A stretch of DNA of 64,000 nt from JABDMH01 sp964428345 (GTDB lineage Bacteria > Bacteroidota > Bacteroidia > Chitinophagales > Saprospiraceae), in assembly GCA_964428345.1 (NCBI GenBank), contig CAYRYD010000024.1:1-64000 (forward strand). Reading direction: 5' to 3'. Made by a program: the position numbers and the translations under genes. Below the pieces are notes generated by a model. It had not been told where the DNA came from. It worked only from the letters and a program-made list of their open reading frames with translations, and did not search any database. Below are positions 54,807 through 62,257 of this stretch, in pieces. How positions within the stretch are numbered: position 1 is the stretch's first letter; each line of letters starts with the position of its first letter.

Positions 54807-55872
54807 TCGCAATGCCGGGAAGATCCGGGTATTGCAGGAAGTCCGTCCGGCACCCAAAAAACTGAATTGGGACCGGATCATTTATTTGGGTGTACTGATT
54901 GCCGTGGCAGGTTTTATATTATTCATGATCGTCAGTAGCAGACTTTATATAAAAGGAGAAGGTCAGGTACTTTTTAAGAAACTGGATATTCAATTGACGG
55001 AAGATATTCAGATTGTCAATTTTGTTTATCATGCAGGTGATTCCGTTGATATCGGTGATACGCTTTTTTTTTATTACCCCGGAGAGACGATCAGAACGAT
55101 GACATCCGCACCACAAACCCGGGAAGTGATCGTCAGCAATGACAATCTGGACTGGATCGTACGTGAACGGTTAACCACCCTGAAACGCATTGAACTTGCC
55201 AATATTCAAATCAGTGAATGCCGCCGCTTAATTCGACACACCGGGGAAGAAAAAAAGCGGATAGAGCATGAAGTATACCTGGATATCTATCCGGCAACCA
55301 AACTCGATCAATACCTCCAGAAACTGACAGAGTTGGAACATGGTATCATTTCCGGCCAGGAAGAAATTAAGTTTCATGAGCAATACCTTAAGTACCTCGA
55401 TGCCCGGGAGGAGATCGAGCGAAGCAACATTTTCCGGAAATCGAAGAATGATCAACTTGCCCTTCATCCGGTACCTGTTTTGAAACCGTATATTTCGCCG
55501 GTGAAGGGTTCGATCACCCAGGTCTATAAGGAAGATTATGAAGTAGCTCTGGAGTCGCAAACCATTCTTTCCATACACAATCCGACCAATTTATATATCA
55601 AAGCCTTCTATGATCAAAAAAATATCCGGCATCTGTCGGAAGGTGATGTGGTCGATGTGAAATTTCCGGATGGTACCACCAGTATGGGTGTCTTGCAGCG
55701 ATTCTATTTTGCGACCTATCAGCTCCCGGAGGAGTTTCAGAAGAAGTATGAGCCAACCACCCGAAGCATCGCCGCCGATATTGTACCAATCAATGAAGTA
55801 GAGCTCGAGAAATGGAAAGCATTTTATAAACTGAATGTAAAAATCACCAAACCACTTTTCAGCACCTCATGA
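54787..55872 (+). CDS. HlyD-like periplasmic adaptor (membrane fusion) protein
   Basis: A 361-residue protein with one membrane helix (about 31-50) after a cytoplasmic N-terminus. The periplasmic part has a lipoyl/barrel-sandwich half ('VYHAGDSVDIGDTLFFY', residues about 78-95), a coiled-coil hairpin (about 115-210) and the returning half ('SPVKGSITQVYKEDYEVAL', about 238-256), then a beta-barrel domain. This is the HlyD/Alg44 periplasmic architecture, without a PilZ domain. It should bridge the inner-membrane glycosyltransferase to the TolC-like duct. It overlaps both neighbours (20 and 4 bases). Confidence 0.82.
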   Translation: MKSADFNRNAGKIRVLQEVRPAPKKLNWDRIIYLGVLIAVAGFILFMIVSSRLYIKGEGQVLFKKLDIQLTEDIQIVNFVYHAGDSVDIGDTLFFYYPGETIRTMTSAPQTREVIVSNDNLDWIVRERLTTLKRIELANIQISECRRLIRHTGEEKKRIEHEVYLDIYPATKLDQYLQKLTELEHGIISGQEEIKFHEQYLKYLDAREEIERSNIFRKSKNDQLALHPVPVLKPYISPVKGSITQVYKEDYEVALESQTILSIHNPTNLYIKAFYDQKNIRHLSEGDVVDVKFPDGTTSMGVLQRFYFATYQLPEEFQKKYEPTTRSIAADIVPINEVELEKWKAFYKLNVKITKPLFSTS

Positions 55873-57305
55873 ATGGCAGGAATGACAGTGACCGAATGAG
55901 TGATGGTGACAGGACACCGGTCCATCTTCAGGTTGAGGAACTGAAGGAGGGAGGATTTTCTTTTGCTTTCATTTACGATTTTTACCGGGGCAGCATTTTT
56001 GCCCTTGCACAATATGACGCGGTAATCATTCAGTGGACCGATCCGATTTTCTCCGGGCACACCGCATCCAGAATCCGCGGTCATTTTGATCAGTTTGTTT
56101 TTTTGAAACCGATTTTTTTTCTCCGGCAAACAGGTAGTTTATCCGGATTGACTGCTCAGATAGCAGATGGATGCATCAGTCATCTTCAGCATTTATCTTC
56201 CCTGACTTCAACCGTACAGTTTTTGCAATTGCGGATTTCTCAGGTTGATCTATCCAGAAATCAGCCCTATGAGGAGCAGACTATCTTTAATTATCTGGCA
56301 TTTCATTATTCCCGGGGCAAAGAGCAAATCGCTCCCTTTATTGACCGTCACGGCATTTATTATCCGGTGCTGACCGATCTGATGCAGAGCAATATGCATC
56401 AAAAGCATTTTCTTTCAGTATTGGAAAAGATGGAACGCGAAACCTTCGTGGAGGGGATTTTTGATCAGAGTACCTATGTATGCGGCGAATGTCTCGGTGA
56501 TCACCTCTTATACCGGGAGGTATGCCCTGGTTGCCATGCTGCCCATCTGAAATCGGAAGAAATTGTCCATCATTTTCGTTGTGCACACATGGCTCCTTTG
56601 TCCGATTACCGGCAAAGCCATCTCGTGGGTGGCCTGGAATGTCCCAAGTGCCATCACGAGCTGAAGCATATCGGAGTCGACTACGATAAGCCGGCAACCA
56701 TGCACCATTGTCTCTCTTGCCAGGCTGATTTTCAACACTATGCCATGATGGCGAAATGTACAGCCTGTGGTCACGATCAGCAGGTAGAGCATTTAATTAA
56801 AAAAGAATTAAAAAAATATTCCCTGACCGATAAGGCGATCAATGCCCTGAAGGCTGGCCGGCTGAATCGAAAAGACCATGCACTGGAGCCTCTGGTGGAC
56901 GACACCCTTGCCTGGCAGATGTTTATCCGGACGATCGATTATGAAGTAGCTCAGCAAAAGGGTAACAACAATCATCTGGTTGTGCTCCATTTTCACGATT
57001 TACCCGGTATGATCCGTCAGATCGGAGAGGAAAACAAACATCGGTTTTTTAGTGAAATTGTCCAGATCATCCGGTCGGCTCAACAACCATTTGACTTCAG
57101 GGGAGTAAAGTTTCCCCGCTTGTTTTTTACATTGATGCAAACCCACCTGAGTGATGCAGAGACCATCGCCCAAAGGATGGTATTTCTGATCAATCATTTA
57201 CTCCTGGATAATCTACGTTTGAAAAGGGTGTTGCTGACTTACGAGGTTGTTCCGATGGACAGCCAGGTGATTTCCTCCATTCTTACCCAGGTCCAAACCG
57301 TTTAG
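55869..57305 (+). CDS. TackOD1 zinc-ribbon protein with degenerate GGDEF-like C-terminus
   Basis: A 478-residue cytoplasmic protein. The N-terminal part (1-190) is unassigned. At about 190-305 lies a Cys-rich TackOD1 (thaumarchaeal output domain 1) metal-binding region: CGECLGDHLL, CPGCHAAHL, HHFRCAH, CPKCHHELKHIGVDY, CLSCQADF and CTACGHD give multiple CxxC pairs for zinc. The last 120 residues ('NHLVVLHFHDLPGMIRQIG' ... 'ETIAQRMVFLINHLLLDN') have a GGDEF-like fold pattern but no GGDEF motif. It may therefore sense rather than make a nucleotide. Overlaps the HlyD-like gene by 4 bases; the glycosyltransferase starts 7 bases later. Confidence 0.78.
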   Translation: MNGRNDSDRMSDGDRTPVHLQVEELKEGGFSFAFIYDFYRGSIFALAQYDAVIIQWTDPIFSGHTASRIRGHFDQFVFLKPIFFLRQTGSLSGLTAQIADGCISHLQHLSSLTSTVQFLQLRISQVDLSRNQPYEEQTIFNYLAFHYSRGKEQIAPFIDRHGIYYPVLTDLMQSNMHQKHFLSVLEKMERETFVEGIFDQSTYVCGECLGDHLLYREVCPGCHAAHLKSEEIVHHFRCAHMAPLSDYRQSHLVGGLECPKCHHELKHIGVDYDKPATMHHCLSCQADFQHYAMMAKCTACGHDQQVEHLIKKELKKYSLTDKAINALKAGRLNRKDHALEPLVDDTLAWQMFIRTIDYEVAQQKGNNNHLVVLHFHDLPGMIRQIGEENKHRFFSEIVQIIRSAQQPFDFRGVKFPRLFFTLMQTHLSDAETIAQRMVFLINHLLLDNLRLKRVLLTYEVVPMDSQVISSILTQVQTV

Positions 57306-57311
57306 GCCAGT

Positions 57312-58613
57312 ATGTTTCTTGAAGAATTGATCACCTATTGGCGGGAAGCCGGACTGGAAAAAATCATCCGGATATTCTGGTACTTCATCATTTTCGAATT
57401 ATTCCGGTACGTGCTGGTCGATTATCTGGTGGTCATCTTTTATTATCTGGATAGGATGCTGAACCGCCCGAGATGGGAGGAAGCCCGTCGACAGTTAATG
57501 GCCGAAAATCCGCTGGTTTCGATCATCGTTCCCGGTAAAAATGAGGGCAAACATATTTACAAACTCACCCGTTCGCTGGCAGAGCAAACCTATCGCAACT
57601 ATGAAATTATCGTGGTCGATGATGGCAGCGATGATCAAACCCGTATCATCGGTAAGGATCTGGAAAAGAGCGGATTGATCGATTTATTTATTAGTTGTGA
57701 AGTAAGAGGAGGTAAGGCTTCCGGAGCCAATATCGCCCTGCGTTATGCCAAAGGAAAATATATTGTTCACTTTGATGCCGATTGTTCCTTTGATAGCGAC
57801 GCCGTTGAAAAATCCCTGATCCCGTTTTATTATGATCCCCGAATTGCCGCTGTTGGGGGCAATCTGGAAGTTCGCAATCAAAAGGAAAGCCTGGCAACAA
57901 CCCTGCAGGCGATCGAATATTTGAAAGTCATTCTGGTCGGACGTATGGTGACATCCTATCTGGGAATTTACCGGATCATTTCCGGCGCTTTTGGTACTTT
58001 CCGGGCGGACGTTATCCGCCGGATCGGTGGTTGGGACATCGGGCCCGGACTGGATGGAGACATTACGGTCAAGATTCGGAAGCTGGGTTACCGGGTCTAT
58101 TTTGAGCCTGCGGCCAATGGTCTGACCAGTGTGCCGAATACTTTTAAAAAACTGACCAAACAGCGGTTGCGCTGGGATAAATCTATCATCCGTTTCCGCC
58201 TGCGAAAACATTTTGATATATTCTATCCAAATGCCAATTTTCAATTTCGAAATATGTTTTCCTCTCTGGAAAATATTACATACAATGTTTTGATGAACAT
58301 TAAATGGATGATTTATATCGTCGATATGGCATGGAATTATTCGCATTTGCTGATATTTATTATTCCTGCCAATTTAATTCTCTATACCCTGGCCAATTAT
58401 CTCCAGTTTTGTGCAATTATGCTCATGGTGAGAAATCCACGGGAAAAACACCGCTTGTTGCTTTATCTGCCGGCAATGGTTTTTTATACCGGCTATTATC
58501 TGAGAATTGTACGGTCGGTGGCCCATTTTAAAGAATTTTTCTTCAGGGAGTCGTATGCCGACCCCTGGAATCCCTTAAAATCTTCGCTGAAAGCAAAAGC
58601 ACTCCGCATCTGA
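57312..58613 (+). CDS. Processive-type family 2 glycosyltransferase (membrane)
   Basis: A 433-residue inner-membrane enzyme. One or two N-terminal membrane segments (about 20-47) precede the GT-A domain. The D,D,D,QxxRW signature of processive glycosyltransferases is complete: VVDDGSDD (103-104), HFDADCSFD (155-157), LDGDITVK (248-250) and QRLRW (284-288). Two to three C-terminal membrane segments follow (about 310-400). It resembles PgaC, BcsA and Alg8 and probably polymerises a sugar from a nucleotide sugar and feeds it through the membrane. Its neighbours supply the periplasmic adaptor and exit duct. Confidence 0.88.
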   Translation: MFLEELITYWREAGLEKIIRIFWYFIIFELFRYVLVDYLVVIFYYLDRMLNRPRWEEARRQLMAENPLVSIIVPGKNEGKHIYKLTRSLAEQTYRNYEIIVVDDGSDDQTRIIGKDLEKSGLIDLFISCEVRGGKASGANIALRYAKGKYIVHFDADCSFDSDAVEKSLIPFYYDPRIAAVGGNLEVRNQKESLATTLQAIEYLKVILVGRMVTSYLGIYRIISGAFGTFRADVIRRIGGWDIGPGLDGDITVKIRKLGYRVYFEPAANGLTSVPNTFKKLTKQRLRWDKSIIRFRLRKHFDIFYPNANFQFRNMFSSLENITYNVLMNIKWMIYIVDMAWNYSHLLIFIIPANLILYTLANYLQFCAIMLMVRNPREKHRLLLYLPAMVFYTGYYLRIVRSVAHFKEFFFRESYADPWNPLKSSLKAKALRI

Positions 58614-58675
58614 AACAGATCGCAACGCCATAAATGGCAGGATCTGCCTGGTCTAATCCCAGACCTCTCTGTAAA

Positions 58676-58722
58676 ATCACCCGTTCGGGTGATAGATCTG
58701 GGTTCGCTTTATCTCATTTTTG
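58676..58722 (+). promoter_or_regulatory. Palindrome plus -7 box before the outer-membrane gene (shared promoter type, copy 2)
   Basis: ATCACCCGTTCGGGTGAT (58676-58693) differs from the copy at 52294-52311 at only 2 of 18 positions. After 21 bases comes CATTTTTG (58715-58722), 7/8 to TAnnTTTG, and the ATG follows after 33 bases. Both distances equal those of copy 1. An outer CCCAGA/TCTGGG pair also surrounds the palindrome, so an RNA hairpin role is an alternative. Confidence 0.6.
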
Positions 58723-58755
58723 TCTTGTTCTTTTTAACGACAAATAACCAATAAG

Positions 58756-59973
58756 ATGAAACGCTACCTGATTTTATTCGGATTTTTTAGTCTGGTGACA
58801 CTAATTCAAGCTCAGGAGGAATATGCCGAAGAAGAGTACTATTACGAACAGGAATATTCGGGAGAGGAGTATATGGAGGAGGCTGCCACTCTCTCGGAAG
58901 AAATCATCCGGAATTCGGAATTTGCCATACCATCGGCTCCGGCTTTCACCTTGCTGGGCGCCACACCCGAAATGGTGACCCGGCCGGGTACCGTACAGGA
59001 TTTTAAAGTTGACTGGCGGATTAAGAATTATAATCTGGCTCCCGACCTGGCATTGGAAATGCAGCCGTTCTGGGCGCTGTATTACGATCGAAAAGGACTG
59101 GAAGAGTACCGAAACGCCACTCCGTTTATGAAAACCTTGTCGACCCTCAGTCTCTCCATCGGCACGGCAAAAAATGACAACATCAATCATTTTGCCTATG
59201 CCTTTAAAATCAATCTGTTCCGGCAAAAGGATCCGGTTTCGGATCCGGTTCTCCTCACCGAAATGGCCCAGGAACTGGCCGAACAACAAGGACCGCTGAA
59301 AGAATACCTTAAGGACCTGAGGGCGCAGTTGGACACAGTATCCAGCAAGGAAGAGCGTCTGATGTTGAGGGAGGAAATCTTTAATACCCGGGGAGAAATG
59401 GCCTCCCTGCAACAAGCCCAGAAGGCACGCCTGATCGAGGTGCAGGCCAACTACATGGCCGAAAACTGGAACAGCAGCGGACTGGATCTCGCCTTTGGCC
59501 GGGTTTATACGTATGCCAACGAACTGGATACCCTCAATATTCAGAACACAGGTTATGCAGTATGGCTTAATGGGGCTTTGAAGGCCGGGCACCGGGGACT
59601 GGTTGGCGGGATTTTCCGGATTAAAAAAGTGGGTGAAAACCAGGATTTTATGACTGGTGTCAGTTATCGTTTTGGGGGAGCGAGGTTCAGCTTTTACGGC
59701 GAACTGGCTTATGAGTCCTTGCGAAATTTTTCAGCCAGTGGATTTTCGGATGATGAGCTCTTTGCATCCAAGTACATCAAGGATCTGGACAATGGCTGGG
59801 TGATGTTTAACGAACCGATTGAGTCTATTACGCGACTTACCCTCACTTATGGAGGTGATTTCCGGTTGAGCAATGGTATTTTGTTAAATTTTGCCTTGAG
59901 AACGAAACTGGACGAAAAAATCAAATTCAAGACCCTGATTCCGGTGGCCAATGTGACCTGTCTGATGCGATAA
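58756..59973 (+). CDS. Outer-membrane protein of the polysaccharide locus
   Basis: A 405-residue protein with a signal peptide (1-19, ending IQAQ). A very acidic Glu/Tyr-rich segment (about 20-50, EEYAEEEYYYEQEYSGEEYM) is followed by alternating amphipathic strands. A charged helical segment (about 160-245, with QELAEQQGPLKEYLKDLRAQ) is inserted, and the C-terminal half has beta-barrel-like strands ending TLIPVANVTCLMR. No family recognised. It has its own promoter of the type found before the LuxR gene, so it is probably part of the same export system, perhaps a surface or exit component. Confidence 0.6.
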   Translation: MKRYLILFGFFSLVTLIQAQEEYAEEEYYYEQEYSGEEYMEEAATLSEEIIRNSEFAIPSAPAFTLLGATPEMVTRPGTVQDFKVDWRIKNYNLAPDLALEMQPFWALYYDRKGLEEYRNATPFMKTLSTLSLSIGTAKNDNINHFAYAFKINLFRQKDPVSDPVLLTEMAQELAEQQGPLKEYLKDLRAQLDTVSSKEERLMLREEIFNTRGEMASLQQAQKARLIEVQANYMAENWNSSGLDLAFGRVYTYANELDTLNIQNTGYAVWLNGALKAGHRGLVGGIFRIKKVGENQDFMTGVSYRFGGARFSFYGELAYESLRNFSASGFSDDELFASKYIKDLDNGWVMFNEPIESITRLTLTYGGDFRLSNGILLNFALRTKLDEKIKFKTLIPVANVTCLMR

Positions 59974-60035
59974 ACCAGTGATTTTTATCTCTGCGGTTGG
60001 AATAGCATTTTGCTTCCTGCAGGATATGCGAAATG

Positions 60036-60074
60036 AAGGGATTTCCGTTACATTAGCCATAGAAATCCCTTTTT
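60036..60074 (+). terminator. Candidate terminator after the polysaccharide locus
   Basis: AAGGGATTTC (60036-60045) pairs with GAAATCCCTT (60062-60071) around a 16-base loop, followed by TTT. It ends 2 bases before the next ATG, so it could also control that gene. Confidence 0.5.
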
Positions 60075-60076
60075 GA

Positions 60077-60694
60077 ATGAAAAAAATGTTGATGCTCCTG
60101 ATGGCTCTTCCGGTTATGCTGAGTGCTCAGGACCGGCCGGGATTGTTCTTCCGGGAAGATTTTAAGGAAACACCGGCCGAGATACCGGTCACTCAGGATC
60201 ATCTCGACAATACCAATCTGATTTTGTCGCTTTATGGTCCGGGGGCTGAAGTGATCAAGAAAAGCCACCACGATACGCCGGCTGACGACCCCTATTATAT
60301 CTGGTCAGGTCTCTGCGAAGGCAATTGGGCAGTCACGCTCAAACACCGCTCCAGGCTCGTCGACCTTTCAGGACAGGCAAAGATCCGGTGGCGGTCCAAA
60401 CAGTCCGGTTTTCACCGGTTGCATGTCGTATTGAAACTGGCGGATGGTACCTGGCTGGTCAGTGAGGCAGTTGATCCGCCTTCAGCAGATTGGCGCATCA
60501 AGGAGTTTAATCTCGCTGACCTCCAATGGATGTCAATGGACATCAACACGGTCATTGAAAAAAAGGTGGTTGAAAATCCCGATCTCCGGCAAGTGGAAGA
60601 GATAGGCTGGACCGACCTGATGAGAGGTGGCGGGTCGGATGCGTGCTCCAGATTGGACTGGATTGAAGTGGATGGATATCCGGTAAACCGGTAA
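60077..60694 (+). CDS. Secreted hypothetical protein, carbohydrate-binding-like
   Basis: A 205-residue protein with a signal peptide (1-18, ending MLSAQ). The mature part is rich in beta strands: LFFREDFKETPAEIPVTQDH, WAVTLKHRSRLVDLSGQAKI, LHVVLKLADGTWLVSEA and RLDWIEVDGYPV. This has the look of a jelly-roll (galactose-binding or LamG-like) domain such as those next to exported planctomycete-type proteins. I do not recognise the exact family. It is convergent with the DUF1501 gene, with 6 bases between the stops. Confidence 0.6.
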   Translation: MKKMLMLLMALPVMLSAQDRPGLFFREDFKETPAEIPVTQDHLDNTNLILSLYGPGAEVIKKSHHDTPADDPYYIWSGLCEGNWAVTLKHRSRLVDLSGQAKIRWRSKQSGFHRLHVVLKLADGTWLVSEAVDPPSADWRIKEFNLADLQWMSMDINTVIEKKVVENPDLRQVEEIGWTDLMRGGGSDACSRLDWIEVDGYPVNR

Positions 60695-60700
60695 GGTCTC

Positions 60701-62200
60701 TTACGCCAGTATTTTCTTCACCACGTTTCCATGCACGTCCGTCAGCCGGTATCGCCGGCCCTGGTGTTTGAAAATCAGCCGTTCATGATCAATGCCCAGC
60801 AGATGGAGCACCGTAGCCTGAAAATCATGGACATGCACCGGATCACTGACTATGTTGTAGCCAAATTCATCTGTTTCCCCCAGGGTCATTCCCTTTTTTA
60901 CACCGCCGCCGGTCAGCCACATCGTAAAGCACCGCGGATGGTGGTCACGCCCGTAGTTGGTCGGTGTGAGCGTACCCTGCGAATAATTGGTCCTTCCGAA
61001 TTCACCACCCCAGATGATCAGGGTATCTTCCAGAAGCCCTCTCTGTTTGAGATCGGCTACCAGAGCAGCGGAGGGTTGATCGGTATCCCTGCATTGAGCC
61101 TGGAGTTCTGTAGGTAAATTGAAATGCTGATCCCAGGCATTGTGATACAGTTGAATAAACCGGACACCGCGTTCCAGTAACCGGCGAGCCAGCAGGCAAT
61201 TGGCTGCATATTTACCAGGGATCCTGGACTCAGGCCCGTACATCTCATAGATATGTTCCGGTTCACCGGATATGTCCATGACCTCCGGTACTGAAGTCTG
61301 CATCCGGTAGGCCATTTCATACTGCGAAACCCGGCTTTTGATTTCCGGATCCTGGATGTCATCAAAACGCCGGGATTGCAACTCCTGCAGATAATCGAGA
61401 CTGCGGCGCCGGGTTTCGGGATCGATGCCTGGCGGATTGTTCAGATACAATACCGGATCTTTGGCCGGTCTGAATTGTACACCCTGATGCAGGGAGGGTA
61501 AAAACCCACTGCCCCAGAGACGGTTATACAGTGGCTGAGGATCTTTTTTCCCGGTTCCCACCGAAAGCAGGACACAAAATCCCGGAAGGTTTTCATTTTC
61601 GCTGCCGAGACCGTAACTCAGCCATGAACCAATGCTGGGCCGGCCCGGTTGCTGACTGCCGGTTTGAAAAAAAGTCAGTGCCGGATCATGGTTGATGGCC
61701 TCTGTATGCATGCTCTTAATAACACACAACTCATCAGCGATTTCACCGGTATAGGGCAACAATTCGCTAAACCACGTTCCAGATTGACCATATTGCCGGA
61801 AGGAAAACCGGGTACCTGCCAGGGGAAATGACCGCTGTCCTACCGTCATCCCGGTAATCCGCTGTCCCTGACGCACCGAATCGGGCAGCTCTTCGCCGTT
61901 GCGCTCAATCAGCAGGGGCTTGTAGTCAAAGAGGTCCAGCTGCGAGGGACCACCACTCTGAAACAAATAGATCACCCTTTTGACCTTGGCCGGAAAATGG
62001 ACATTGCCATGGAGGATTCCCGGATCTTTCGAGACGGTCTGCAAAGTTTTTGAATAGCTTTTGGATACACCTAAAAGGGCGGAGAGCGCTACTCCTCCGA
62101 TCCCCACTCCGGCACTGGTCAGAAACTGTCGCCGGTTCATGCCCAGTTTATCAGCCAACCCGGGGCTTTGGTGTTCGTTTTTCAGATCTTTAAATTTCAT
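60701..62200 (-). CDS. DUF1501 protein with Tat signal
   Basis: A 499-residue exported protein of the DUF1501 (alkaline-phosphatase/sulfatase-like fold) family. A twin-arginine motif (NRRQFLTSAGVG) at about residue 22 opens the signal. Family marks are 'VIYLFQSGGPSQLDLFDYKP', 'DTLIIWGGEFGRTNYSQGTL', 'GRDHHPRCFTMWLTGGGVKK' and 'DFQATVLHLLGIDHERL'. DUF1501 proteins are nearly always encoded beside DUF1549/DUF1553 proteins, as here (57-base gap). Their role is unknown; polymer degradation at the surface is often suggested. Confidence 0.92.
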   Translation of the reverse strand: MKFKDLKNEHQSPGLADKLGMNRRQFLTSAGVGIGGVALSALLGVSKSYSKTLQTVSKDPGILHGNVHFPAKVKRVIYLFQSGGPSQLDLFDYKPLLIERNGEELPDSVRQGQRITGMTVGQRSFPLAGTRFSFRQYGQSGTWFSELLPYTGEIADELCVIKSMHTEAINHDPALTFFQTGSQQPGRPSIGSWLSYGLGSENENLPGFCVLLSVGTGKKDPQPLYNRLWGSGFLPSLHQGVQFRPAKDPVLYLNNPPGIDPETRRRSLDYLQELQSRRFDDIQDPEIKSRVSQYEMAYRMQTSVPEVMDISGEPEHIYEMYGPESRIPGKYAANCLLARRLLERGVRFIQLYHNAWDQHFNLPTELQAQCRDTDQPSAALVADLKQRGLLEDTLIIWGGEFGRTNYSQGTLTPTNYGRDHHPRCFTMWLTGGGVKKGMTLGETDEFGYNIVSDPVHVHDFQATVLHLLGIDHERLIFKHQGRRYRLTDVHGNVVKKILA

Positions 62201-62257
62201 AGTGATCTTTTCTCAGCTGGATGTAAAATTCCGATTGCTCCGGTTTGATTCATGGTA

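Noticed and set aside
57684..58346. 220-codon minus-strand ORF
   Set aside because: Antisense to the GT2 gene, whose D,D,D,QxxRW motifs are intact.
58657..58700. Terminator after the GT2 gene
   Set aside because: The stem around the palindrome is strong, but no T run follows directly. The match to the upstream promoter palindrome explains it better.
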